Assembly: GCA_012295275.1 (NCBI GenBank)
Contig: CM022676.1
Location: forward strand, 13,642,379-13,706,378
DNA length: 64,000 bases
Origin: Chrysomallon squamiferum
Taxonomy: Eukaryota > Mollusca > Gastropoda > Neomphalida > Peltospiridae
Direction of reading: 5' to 3'
The notes under the pieces were generated by a model that saw nothing but the letters and a program-made list of their open reading frames with translations, was not told the DNA's origin and made no database searches. Position 1 is the first letter of the stretch; the number at the start of each line of letters is the position of its first letter. The translations under genes were made by a program, and so were the position numbers. Shown one piece after another: positions 23,483 through 34,638 of the stretch.

Positions 23483-23593
23483 CTGTTTTCTTGACGTTTT
23501 CATATAGATGAAGTTTAGTGTAATCTGCTGAACCTCTCCTTTCCTGTAGTCCTTCGTATGTTTCATTTGTCTGATCAGCCTCAGATACATCTT
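23483..23593 (-). CDS. Gene B exon: ITAM-like tail
   Basis: Phase 1 entry after gtaatttacag. It codes for acidic EDVSEADQTNET followed by YEGLQERRGSADYTKL and HLYENV. The two YxxL units are at 23547-23558 and 23511-23522, separated by 8 residues, within the ITAM consensus YxxL/I-x(6-8)-YxxL/I, with Glu two residues before the first Tyr. In known receptors a doubly phosphorylated ITAM recruits Syk-family tandem SH2 domains. The 3' boundary at 23483 (donor gttgta) is uncertain: reading on gives a long hydrophobic low-complexity stretch that looks non-coding. Confidence 0.7.
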
Positions 23594-23732
23594 CTGTAAA
23601 TTACAATTAATCATTTCGTAAGAAAAATTTAGCTAAAATGTTAGTTAAACATTTATATTTTGTGAGACCAATATAGTCCAACAGTTATGTATGTGTCACT
23701 TACTTATATTTTTAATTCTCAGTTATAACTAA

Positions 23733-23780
<48 letters not shown>

Positions 23781-26700
23781 ATTATTATTATTATTATTAT
23801 TATCATGTAGAGTATCTAAATAAATGATTTTACAGTTGCAATAAAATAATCATAAATTTAGCTGTTATAGAAGATTTACCAGATCTGGTTTGTATCATTA
23901 CTGGTCTGAGACTTATATCATATCTGCAAGAAGAAATCACGATTTTAAAGTATCTGCATCAAAATAAGTGTGCATAACAGACAGACAGGTCGTAACAGAT
24001 TAAACAGTTTTACTGAAGGAGCACTGAACATGAATATCTGTATGAAATAGACATTTCCAGTACCAACAAGTTGTTTGTTCATGCTGAATCTAAAAATGCA
24101 ACTTCTAAATTGTTATTTTGTTATTGTTGGCATTTAAAATTGATAGATACCTGTGAGTAATACTGTTAGACATACTTTTTTATTTGTTGCTGTATAGCAA
24201 ATTACAAGTTGAACAAACTAAAACATACTGATTTTTTACTAAGTCTGTATTTAACAGTTTTTTATGTCAGCGTTGATAATAGTTACAACTTGCCAGGCAG
24301 ATTAAATTAGAAGTAAGCAAAATAAACTTACGCAGATAATCCATTTTTGTTACCTGCTAAAAAATAAAATGCCTGAAGTTTTGTAATCTTTGCAAGCACA
24401 AATATTTGCAAAGATAGATGTATGCAGACACATATACATATATTTGTCAAATGAGTAGAAATTACATAATTATTATGTGAAATATTCTGATCTGCTAGCA
24501 TTGTGAAAATAAAACTTTAAATTTTTTGTAAATTATACAACTTAGATATTTACATAAAAAAGTATTTCATTTAGTCAAACAGAAATTTGAATCAATTTCA
24601 TTATGTTACTTTCACCATTTACACAACTTATTAATTTTTCATTTACTTTATTTTTCTCTGTTTGCAAAAAGTAAAGGTAAAATATTCCTTGCAGTTATAT
24701 TTTAAAAAGAAAAGAAAAAAGAAATGAGAATACAATAGAGAGAAGACTATTTCATTACAGAAACACAAAAATCAGTATAAATGTTATTGAAACCTTGTTT
24801 ACAGATATATCCTTTTCTTCTGAGTATTTCAAGAATTGCATACATCACAGAAGCAGCAAGAAAACCTATCACAATCCCAACTGCTATACCACCTGCATCA
24901 CCTAGTTTGTCTGACTGCACTAAACAAGCTTCTTCATAACAAACACCTGCATTAAAAATATTACAAAAATACCACAGACACACATTTACTGTGAGATTAT
25001 CTTTGAAATCAACCATGTTAAATAAGAAAGTATAAAATAATAATAATAATAATCATAGCGAAGATTCAAACTTGATGGAAATAATCCCCTTTTGTGATGA
25101 TAAAAAATTTGTACTAGTTTATTTTTGTGGCAAATGGTTACTTTTGTTTTTGGCTTTTTTTTAATGCTATAGTACCCCGTTTCACGAACCTCTTCAACCT
25201 AAACCAAAATATAATTATCATTTCAACTCCTTGGGTTCATCATAGACATGTATTTCTGCAAAACAACAAAAAGAAATTGGTCTTCGTTTACATACTTCAA
25301 CTGAAATAATTTAAAAAAAAAGAAAATTAACGTTTACCATTCCTATTTTGAAACATCACAAAGATCTATATAGGTTATAATGAAAAGGTTATTTTGAAAT
25401 TTTTTTGTTATTGTTTTTAAATATATATATTCCACATTTAGAAACTCTAGCACAAACAGTTTTCATACAGCATCTTTCAAAACATGTAATAGCAGTAAAA
25501 AAAAAAAAATTATAATAATAATAATAAAAACAAAATTAAAATAAAAGGAATAAAGAAAGGCAATGATTAAGAAATACAAATTAAGTTTTATAAATCATAT
25601 TTCCACTTATTATGGCTATAAGGGTGCTGTTATGTATCATTATTATCTAAAAAAACCCACCAAAAACACCATGAAACATTTATCTGGAAAAGTTACTTGT
25701 TTATGAACATTTTCTAAACAGTCATACCAAAAACTGAAAAACAATTTTGGTTATTCAAATGTTGTCATTTTCTGCCAAGAAATAAATACTAATGTTATAA
25801 TAAAATAACTGAATGTCAAATTAATAGCAACTGCTGGGATGTCAGCTTCTGTGGTATGTTTAATATCAGAGATATGTTTACCTGTTGTAATTACTTGAAT
25901 TCTGACATAACCGCTCATATTGTCTGAAGTTCTTGTGTTTTCACCTGAGATTCTGACATCATACACTGTTTTGTCTTTCAGTCTGGTGATGTTAAAAAAT
26001 ATTTTCTGTCCTTCTGTTGAATCATCAAACCATTTACTTTGCCAAGCAGTAATCCAGTTAGAGTCACTTTGTGGTTTGTACTGCAGTATAAATCTCTGTT
26101 TGAAATTACCACCTGGGTAGTTAGGTAGCCAGGACAAGAACACTGTACCTGATGTTGATTGTCTTTCTTGTTGGAACTCTTTAGGAGGAAGAGGTGGACC
26201 TGCTCCAGTTAGGTTCACAGAAAACTGAGAACATCCAACTTCATTACAGACAGTCAGTTTGTACGTTCCAATGTCATCTTGTGTGAAGTTTGTGATGTTC
26301 AGTGAAATTTTGTATCCTGAGTCTTTAATCAGTTTGCTGTGAATTTTCAGTGTGACATTTGTCTCCTCAACATTCGTATTATTAAAACTTGTTTCCCTCT
26401 TAGAGTTCATCCAGGTATAATTATTCATAGTGGGATTACAAAACAAAGTTTTTACTAATAAAACTGGCTTTCCAACTTCAGCTCCCACTCTGTCATTTTT
26501 AGGTTCCATAGTGATCTTTGGTTTTGCTGAAATATAAAACAAACACAAAATTAATTTAAAAAATGTATGTAGTAAACAGCTAAAACAAGTTTCATGTAAT
26601 TTGTTATAAAATAAACAATAGCAAACCCACATTAGAATGAGTTGGAATACATTATCTACATAAACAACACAATTCTCATTTTCACAGAGATTTTCATATT

Positions 26701-29700
26701 ATTACATATGACCAGAATGCTTGAAACGGTAAATAAATTTAGTTTTGATTTAATATTTCAAGTAATTTTATTAATCTAACAAAAAAGCTAGAAATCATCA
26801 AATATATCAGGTTTGCGAGTTCATGCAAGGATCAAATGATGAGGAACACATCACTGTCACTGTAAGTGAATTATTTTAACGTCAGGAAACAAGTTATATT
26901 AGTGGAAGATTCAGTTCACATGCAGGAAACAGTGAGGACATTATAAAGTATATTCAGATTAATACAAGATGATCTAAAAAATTAAAGAAAATCTAAAACT
27001 TGCTTTGTTATCAGACAGCACAGTTCATTTTGGACAAAAAGAAAAAGAAAATGACAGTTTTGAAGTTGTAGACATTTGATGTTTACTTAGAAGAATGACT
27101 GCGATTTAACTGAACGACTCTGGCTCTACTGTCCAAACAATGCTGTTTATGACAACTGCTCATGGAAACCAAAGCCCAATAGGTACACGTATTTACATTG
27201 CATACAAAAAAGATAAATCTTCTTTCATGACTAATTTGAAAATCTCTGTTATTTTTGTCAAACATTTCTTCTTTCTTCTAGGAAAACAGAGGTTTCGTTT
27301 ACTCCAGTCTTTTAAATTACAATCGATGAAGAAACACCGTTATCATTACTGTTTTTCATACCTTTAACATAAACGACACTGTAGCTAGTCTGTACCAAAG
27401 TTCCACTTCTGTCAGGAATCCCGTTGTGCACACTACACTGGTATGTTCCACTGTCCTGATATGAAGCAGAAACAAACATCAAACTGTATTTGTTACGTCC
27501 AACATGTCTGCCTGTCACTTTTCTAACAAACACGTCATTCCAGTAATGTTTGAAATCTGAGAAGTTCATGTTGTCAGGACGACCATCAGCAGAACAGTTT
27601 ATTTTTAGTAACATGTTTTCTGTTAAATTTTCAGATGGGAAGCTGACATCAGGAGCATCTGAAATAAGTAAAATACAGATAAAGTTTTTCTGTAATTTAA
27701 TTAATTTTAAAAAAATCAGACATTTCAGATATTGTCTTCTCTTACAACTTAAAATCTCAATATCTCAGTTATTTATATAACTGCAGTAATTATATTACAG
27801 TGACAATGTTAAGGCAAGACTTACAATTGACATTAACTTTAGTTTCAGACGAGTTCAACAGATCTCCATGGATACTGGCTCTTACATTTGCTTCGCATGT
27901 GTAACTGCCAGAATTATCTCTACTGAGGTTTTTCAAGTCTAGTATTCCATTATTTACTTGAATATCTCCCTCAAATTTCCACTTGAGTTGAACAGAGCTG
28001 GGGTTGCTGTCTGCTGTGCAGGTCAAGGTCAAATCATAACCTTCCTTTACAGGATTTGATTGTGATAAAGATATTGTAATTCTAGGATAATCTAAACAAA
28101 ATATAAACAAAGTAACGTACACAAGACATTTTAACAATACATTACTGAGACAATTATTCACAGGAACAGCACATGACTGAAACACTACTTTGGTAAAACA
28201 AAAACAACAATTAAATAACAATTGGAGATTGAACAACACCTGTAACAGTTTATAGTTAGACTGAAGGAGACGAATAATCATGAAGATAATTTACAGAAAA
28301 CACTGAGCTTAAGTTAATATTCAATCTGAACTACAACTTATAGTGAACATGAGTTTGAGAATAACTTACACCGATCATGTATTGAAATAGATATTCAATC
28401 TGAAGTATAACTTGTACTGATCATTGAAGTGAAGTAGATTTTAAAGCTGAAGTACAATAAAGTATATATCTAATTTTAAGTATAACAAAATTTGAACTGA
28501 AGTATGTAATGAAGTATATATTTAACATGAAGTATAACTCAAGGTAAATACTCAATGATGTAAATATTGAAGTTGAAGTATAACTTTCAGTAAACAGTGC
28601 AGTTATGTAGATATCTAACTTGTAGATATCTAACTTGATATACAACTTACAGTAAACGTTCAGCTGAAGTATATATTTAAGTATGAATTGAAATATATAT
28701 ATACAACCTTGAAGTAGGTATTTAACTTGAAGAATAACTTACAATAAACATTCAGTTGAAATATATATTTAGGATTAAGTATATCTTACTGTAAACAAAT
28801 GCATTGAAGTATATATTTATCATGAAGTATGGCTAACACTAAACACCGAGTTGAAGTAGATATTCAAGATTAACTTACAATATTTGTTTTTACACGTAAA
28901 TATTTCAAGTTGTAATCGTTGAATTGCATGTATTTGTGTATTTTAATCCACAACAATAACCAACGACTGAACATTCTGAACTTAGCCAGTAATATATATT
29001 GATATGTGTATCAATTACAAACAATATAAAATTCACTTACAATAAATAGTCAAGCTTCTGCTTTTTCCCCAGTTGTAGACGCCATACTTCCAACTAGAAA
29101 CACACTCACACACTTTGTTATTCTGAGTCCTGTTAGCCATGAAAGATATTGTACACGTTCTGGTTTCTTCTCTGTCAGAGCAGTGTACAGGATTATAACA
29201 TATCCAGTTCAGATTTGGTTTCGGGTTTCCACCAGTCGTAGAACAGTCCAGTGTGACAGTGTCACCCTCAAACACAGGAAACGTTGTTCCTGAAACAACT
29301 GGAGATGAACTCGGTGGATCTGGAAATGAAAGAGCAAATCAGTAATTTGTTACACTTTACGTTTGCAAAATGTATTATAGTTTCGGCATAAACTCGTACG
29401 AGCAATATCACGTCTGATTTCTGTGATTTTCTTCTTACTGCTCTTGACATAACTGTAGACTGTTTTTATGAATGTTGGAAGGCGACTGTTTTGTTGAAAG
29501 CAGTAAGAGATTGGGAATATTTTCATTTGCACCAAAAACACATATATTTATCTGATGTCATAAACAAGACAAATAATTTATTAATTGGTTAATTATTAAT
29601 ATAAAAGTATATAAAGAAAACTTAAATAAAATATAACAATTAAATTTATTACTTAATCACAAAAATATTGTTCTTCTCATTGCTGCTTATTTAATGAAGT

Positions 29701-31891
29701 TAATTAATATCTTCTGATTAGATCTCTCTTAAGCATATTTAATTTATTCGTTTTATTTTTGTTCCAATTATGTATACTTTTCTTATCTTCATGTAATTAT
29801 GATTAGCATTCCCATCATAAGGTTTCTTATTCACGTTGTTCCACTTTTTTCTTATACTTAATATTACGTATGTTTATTCCTAGTCTATAATTTATAACTT
29901 TTTGAAATACGTAATTTACACTATTAAACAAAATTCAAGAATATTTAACTGTGACAAAAACAAAACATACTACTACTACTACTGCTGCTACTACTACTAC
30001 TAATACTAATACTAATACTACTACTAATAATAATAATAATAAATGTGACAAAAGCACTGTTATGTATTACAGAAATTATTGAGTCTAATATTGTAACAAT
30101 TAACAAAGCTTTGCATTTAAATTTAAAACAAGAAGAGATTAAAATCAATACTCCATTAAGTTCAGTTAATTAGAGGTAAATTCTATTAAACATTCATGTT
30201 TTGCAATGAAACTTGAATAACTCAAAGTAAATTGTCAGTCTGAAGTTGTTTCTTTCAGACTGTTTTGCTTTGGTGTTGTTACTGTAATTTAATACTAGTG
30301 AAAACGAGACTCAAAATTAAATAGATATTTTAATACAAACTAAATAATATTTAAAAATATAGCTCACAATAAGCTGTCAGTGTCAACTGGTTACTTTTAG
30401 TCTCTTTTGTTTTAGACTGATACTAATTTAAATGCTATCTATTAAATTTTAACGATGTCAATAATATCAAAGAAAAATCTGAGTAACTCACAGAAGACAG
30501 TCAGTGTTACAGTGTTACTTTCAGACTGTTTTGTTTCAGAGTTCGTCACTGTACACGTGTAAACATTTCCTGCTTCATTCCTGCTGATGTTTGTCAGTCT
30601 CAGTTGAGAGTTTGATGTGAGTTCATCATTTCCCAGCTTCCACGAGTAGGAACAGCTTGGCTTACACACAGCAACACAGTCAACACTGAGACTGTGTCCT
30701 TCTACCACTTCAACAGGTGATGTTAAACTGAGTGCAACAGAGTCTGGACCATCTAAGTAATAAAATTAGAATAGTATTTAATAAACTTTATCTACAGTCT
30801 ACGTATGGAAATGTAATTTTACTTGATGTTACACGCACACAAATTAATATCATTTTATTTAGTTTAATGTTTAACATTGTACTTTTAAAATGATTAAAAT
30901 TCCAATACTTGTTTAATTAATATGATAATTACTTACAATAAACAGGTAAAGTAAAATTGTTGCTCTTGTTTAAAGCTGAATTCAGTTCACACCACCAAAG
31001 CGCTTCATCATCAGCTGAAGTTCTGTTTACGGTCAGCGTGTAGTTCTTTACCCTTGATGATCCAACGTCTGAACCTTCTCCACAGACTGGAGTGTAGCCA
31101 GGAGAACGATTGAATAAAGAACAACTGTCAACAGTCTGATAGAGAGAACCTATCTGTTGTGTTTGGCTTCCAGTTAGTTTATAAAACTGTACCAGGTCTC
31201 TAAGACCGTCAGCCTGTGACACAGTACAAGTAAATGTAAATGTCTCATTCAACACTGCATAAGACAAAGAACCAGATATCTTCAGTGAAACACCTATACG
31301 GAAACAAATTAAATAATAAATACCTTTTAAAATTATAAAAATTGGACACTTGAAAAAATTAAACAGAGTTTATTAAATTGTTTTTTATATTATTATGATG
31401 ATGATGATGATGATGATATTCTGTCATCACTAAAACAATTCAAACCGCATGTTAATTATTTCAGATATTCAGTGTCTAACATTTTTCCAATGTACTCGGC
31501 CTTCAACCTCACATAATACGATGTATTTTGCACGTATACTACCATACAGTCCTCTAGAATTTTGAATTATTTAGTGGTTCTCAGTAAATATCTATGAACC
31601 TATTCACATAGTTGTGAAATAACGATTTTAATTATCATTCATTACACATTGTACTAACTGGTCACTACAGTGATAACTGTCAGCTGAAACCAGATATTAT
31701 AAGGATATATAATGTTCTGAATAAAGAACAGTGTAAGAGTACGTATATCAATTTGATTTTAATGTGTTATGTGCTATTGTACAGTCAGTAATTATAAAAA
31801 TGGTTATGGTATAATTCAACTTGGTCTAGTGTTACGTACATTACTTCAGTTTGAACAAGGAAATTTATTCACGGAAAACAAAATTATATAT

Positions 31892-31924
<33 letters not shown>

Positions 31925-32867
31925 CGGATAGATAGATAGATAGATTACAAATGGTGTCCGGATTGCAAGAGTGATAAGAATAACTGTTATACACATTTTG
32001 CCGTAGATTTGTTTTCTTGCTCTTAATTATTCAATGATTTTTTGTTTCTCGAAGATCATTTTTAGAGTAACAATTTGAAGTATTTAACTAGATCGTTTCC
32101 GACAACTCCATTATGTGAAATATAATCCAAGTGTAACATTATAACACTATACTAGCTGTCACAGTACATTTTACTATCACTGTAGAACACTGCACTTCAC
32201 AACCTCGAAATGAAACAAAATCTTAATCGCATCTCTTTCTTTTATTTATATATTTATTACATAATTGTTATTATTATTATTATTATTATTAAAATTATTA
32301 TTATTATTTTATATTGTTACTGTTATTGTTATTGTCATTGTTGTTATTATTATTATTATTATTATAAAAATATACGTCGCAAATCTGATATGTTTAACGT
32401 TCCTTACAGTTTATGGGACTTCATAGTCCGATTCATTCACTTTTCACAGAGACGACGTTCAGTTTAAATAATATACACCAAACTAGTTTTAACCAGGGCA
32501 CAGACTGAATAACTTTTCAGTACACAGTTTATATCAGTAATATCTAACATATCTGTTTCAATGTATGAATTAAATAGTATCAATAAAATTTACCTAAATA
32601 TCCAACAATCGAAGCAGAAACAAGTATGTATCCCACTATCGCCATAGTGTATGTTGTGATTTACTTTGTTTCTTTCGTGTACACAAGTTATAGCCAGTCT
32701 ATCTAAGTTATCTTACTCGGTCACGTTATTACTTCAGCGCTCTCACTGTAATAAAGCGTCTACTTCTATCTCGGTTAAGGTATAAAAAAATCTCATTCTT
32801 GTCAAGACTAAAATCAAAAATAATAAAAACAGATAAACAAGATGAATAACTAAATAATAATAATTAT

Positions 32868-32912
<45 letters not shown>

Positions 32913-33055
32913 CAGCTCTGACCGGCATAAATCTGAATAATACAAATGAATAAATAAATAAATGAATAACCAAATAAAAAAACAATTGAATGAAACTTAC
33001 CTGTACTACATGTAACAATCATGACAGAAACTAGTAAATATCTCAATGGCGCCAT
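23483..33055 (-). CDS. Gene B: multi-Ig/Fn3 transmembrane receptor with ITAM-like tail
   Basis: Spliced model on the minus strand. One of two alternative signal exons is followed by Ig1, Ig2, Ig3, Ig5, Ig6, Ig7-Fn3, transmembrane exon, a 22-nt and a 44-nt exon, and a tail exon. About 830 codons are resolved. All ectodomain exons have the same length and phase as in gene A (except one extra codon in Ig7-Fn3) and all are intact here. The Ig4 exon of gene A is missing. After the Fn3 exon the two genes diverge completely. The tail has YEGL and YTKL, giving YxxL-x8-YxxL as in an ITAM, plus YENV. A signalling, probably activating, receptor is inferred. The last exon found ends in phase 1 at a weak donor (gttgta) and no final exon was recognised between 18.9 and 23.4 kb, so the C terminus is unresolved. 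Confidence 0.8.
23735..23804. repeat. (TTA)n microsatellite in gene B intron
   Basis: Run of TTA/ATT units with one AAT interruption, between the 44-nt exon and the ITAM-like exon. Confidence 0.95.
23880..23923 (-). CDS. Gene B exon: 44-nt tail exon
   Basis: Acceptor ttcttcttgcag and donor gtaaat. Phase 2 to 1, coding YDISLRPVMIQTRS. Frame fits both neighbours exactly, which supports this three-exon tail model. Confidence 0.65.
24332..24353 (-). CDS. Gene B 22-nt microexon
   Basis: Acceptor ttttttagcag (NAGNAG) and donor gtaagt. Exon of 22 nt, phase 1 to 2, codes NKNGLS. It matches in size and phase the gene A microexon at 10975. Here the following 44-nt exon restores the frame. Confidence 0.6.
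24794..24946 (-). CDS. Gene B exon: transmembrane segment
   Basis: Exon of 153 nt (51 codons), phase 1-1, acceptor tttttaatgcag and donor gtttca. Juxtamembrane VCYEEACLVQSDKLGD contains two cysteines. The helix is AGGIAVGIVIGFLAASVMYA with Gly/Ala packing motifs, then a basic RRKG stop-transfer. Not similar to the gene A or gene C transmembrane exon. Confidence 0.8.
25882..26526 (-). CDS. Gene B exon: Ig7 plus fibronectin type III
   Basis: Exon of 645 nt (215 codons), phase 1-1, acceptor ttatatttcag and donor gtaaac. The Ig half again has GTYKLTVCNEVG, with Leu where the canonical F-strand Cys belongs. The Fn3 half has FLSWLPNYPGG, RFILQYKPQ and VYDVRISGEN. One extra codon relative to gene A (ITAWQSKWF against ITWTSKWF). 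Confidence 0.9.
27362..27658 (-). CDS. Gene B exon: Ig6
   Basis: Exon of 297 nt, phase 1-1, acceptor tacttatttcag and donor gtatga. LLKINCSADGRP, FKHYWNDVFV and DSGTYQCSVHNGIP. Equivalent to gene A 8074-8370. Confidence 0.88.
27825..28091 (-). CDS. Gene B exon: Ig5
   Basis: Exon of 267 nt, phase 1-1, acceptor attttgtttag and donor gtaagt. NPVKEGYDLTLTCTADSNP, LKWKFEGDIQVNN and RDNSGSYTCEA. Equivalent to gene A 7618-7884. Confidence 0.88.
28290..28900 (-). repeat. Expanded donor minisatellite in gene B, without its exon
   Basis: Minus-strand sequence consists of many degenerate units with TACTTCAACT and GTAAGTTAT, as after Ig4 in gene A. Donor-like cttac motifs occur near 28368, 28645, 28740, 28787 and 28875 on the plus strand. 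The Ig4 exon body is not found in the whole Ig3-Ig5 intron (28092-29040). Confidence 0.65.
29041..29319 (-). CDS. Gene B exon: Ig3 (intact)
   Basis: Exon of 279 nt, phase 1-1, acceptor tttcatttccag and donor gtaagt. FEGDTVTLDCSTTGGNPKP, LNWICYNPVHC and an atypical F strand (NNKVCECVSSW). Only one copy exists in gene B and it is open, whereas both copies in gene A are broken. Confidence 0.86.
30492..30752 (-). CDS. Gene B exon: Ig2
   Basis: Exon of 261 nt, phase 1-1, acceptor ttacttag and donor gtgagt. EGHSLSVDCVAVCKPSC, YSWKLGNDEL and NEAGNVYTCTV. Almost identical to gene A 3957-4217. Confidence 0.88.
30937..31293 (-). CDS. Gene B exon: Ig1
   Basis: Exon of 357 nt, phase 1-1, acceptor ttccgtatag and intact donor gtaagt. 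Same fold and cysteines as gene A Ig1 (FTFTCTV, SCSLF, PVCGEG, DDEALWWCE). About a quarter of residues differ from gene A, far more than in Ig2. Differences cluster in the stretch after FYK. Confidence 0.87.
31891..31945. repeat. (GATA)n microsatellite in gene B first intron
   Basis: About 13 TAGA/GATA units with one GACG interruption. Confidence 0.95.
32594..32645 (-). CDS. Gene B alternative first exon 1b (signal peptide)
   Basis: Start codon at 32643-32645, donor gtaaat, phase 1 end. It encodes MAIVGYILVSASIVGYL, again a signal peptide. It shares the ATGGCG start and about 100 bp of upstream sequence with exon 1a, so the two arose by tandem duplication of promoter plus first exon. Confidence 0.75.
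32646..32760 (-). promoter_or_regulatory. Upstream region of exon 1b, duplicated promoter/5' UTR copy
   Basis: Minus-strand sequence just before the exon 1b ATG matches that before exon 1a (33056-33165) in blocks: GTTGTGA, TTGTTTCTT, GTACACAAGTT against GTACACGAGTT, CTAAGTTA against CTAGGTTAA, GTCAC, and a GCGCT core. No clear TATA box. Promoter function is inferred from position and block conservation. Confidence 0.4.
32865..32911. repeat. (TAA)n microsatellite between the two first exons of gene B
   Basis: Run of TAA units that separates exon 1a from exon 1b. Confidence 0.95.
33001..33055 (-). CDS. Gene B alternative first exon 1a (signal peptide)
   Basis: Start codon at 33053-33055, donor gtaagt, ending in phase 1 as Ig1 requires. 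It encodes MAPLRYLLVSVMIVTCST, a typical short signal peptide. A second version lies about 400 bp downstream in the gene. Confidence 0.78.
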
Positions 33056-33165
33056 TGTGAATGTTGTGACTAAACTTGTTTCTTCCAGGTACACGAGTTG
33101 TACTTTATCTAGGTTAACTTATTGTGTCACATTTCTATAGCGCTGTCATTCTACTAATGTGTCTA
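33056..33165 (-). promoter_or_regulatory. Upstream region of exon 1a, duplicated promoter/5' UTR copy
   Basis: Partner of 32646-32760. The block order is the same, with moderate divergence and a few indels. It could be the 5' UTR and core promoter of the longer transcript. Confidence 0.4.
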
Positions 33166-33270
33166 TTTTTTGTATATTTATTTCACTTTATTCATTACAT
33201 AGTGAAAAACAACAACATTCTATTTAATATTATTACACTGTCACTTTATTACAGCTCTCTAACATAACTG

Positions 33271-33277
<7 letters not shown>

Positions 33278-33302
<25 letters not shown>

Positions 33303-34638
33303 ACGTACTTTTAAAATAACAAACTGAACATACAGAAAGGAGAACATTTTAATAACTTTAAAAATATTTTATATACAAATCATTAACAAATGTAACTATT
33401 TTAAAGATAAAAAATTCACTTAAAATAATAGAAGAAAACAGTGAAAGCGTTATTGTCAGGGTTGAAATTCGAAACATTCAGTATATGCATAATTAAGACG
33501 TGTACATGGAGCATGGATATTAAAGCATTTCACACATAGTTTCTATAATGTTATGAAATGTACTCGCGCCCAGAATTAATCTCGAACAATAACTGATTTG
33601 TTTGGTTTGTCACAGATAGTTTTACAAAAAACAAAATCGTATAACAACAACAAAAAAAACAAAATAAAAAATTATATTTTTTTTCTTTATTTGACCATAA
33701 GCTCTGGTTGATAACCGTCTCCAATTTTTTAGCAGAAACAATAATAATAAATATATAGATACCTAACCAAATAAATAATAACCTTTGAAATTCATGTATT
33801 GCATCATTGTATTATTTTAAAGATTAGTCTCATAATACAGATGAGTTTATTTTAACGCGAATAGTGAAAACCTGGCAGCTTAGTAAGGCACTCCAAGCTG
33901 TACGAGTGCGTGAAAGAACATAAAATACAAGTTAGGCACACGTCAAAATTCAGAGTGTTTTAATGACATCTCCAAACGAAAATTTAACTTTGAACAGACT
34001 AAATTCAAACAGATAAAAGCTTCAATTAAAATAAATAAAGTAGAAACAACACCATAGTTGAAATTTGAAAAAATACATTAAAGCACTTAACGTTTAACAA
34101 TGAATTTCAATAATTTTATAAATATTAAAACACTTTAATAACTGTAAGAACACTAACAACCAACGTCAACACTTTTCTTATAAAAATGTCTTCTTTTCTG
34201 AAATGCTTTGAAATGTACTGAAAATATACCAGCATTCTAACTGATGAGTTACTTCTGATTTGTAATTCTAACACTGTTTACTTACAAATGATAAAAAGTA
34301 ACTGTCAAAATGTTATAAGATCAGTCTTTCACACTAAATAAAATATTGTATTTAGTTACAAATTAAATTCTAGAAATATACATATGTATTATATTTCATT
34401 TAGAAAAACTTAAAAAGAAAAGAATCATTTTAATACATATATAAATATACAAAGTAAGTTATAATACTAATAATAATAATAACAATAGTAACAATAGTAA
34501 TAATAATAATAATAATAATAATATTGAGGATAAAACCCAAAGAAAGAAACAAGAATATAATTTAGATTGTTGTCAATATTTTATACATCTCATATCTCCG
34601 TGTTTATCTATCTCTGAGGAGTCTGTAGATCTACAGCA
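33278..34638. repeat. Segmental duplication, copy 1
   Basis: Begins at a (CT)n run and ends near ctgtagatctacagca. The same sequence, in the same orientation, is at 47643-49035 with small indels and substitutions (for example both carry the cttagtaaggcac...ctgtacgagtgcgtgaaaga block). It lies just upstream of gene B. No coding content recognised. Confidence 0.9.

Noticed and set aside
22945-23804. CRISPR-like regular repeats
   Set aside because: These are plain trinucleotide microsatellites without spacers, in a eukaryotic context.
32210-32467. Long Ile/Tyr open frame
   Set aside because: It is produced by an ATT/TAT microsatellite, with no codon structure outside the repeat.
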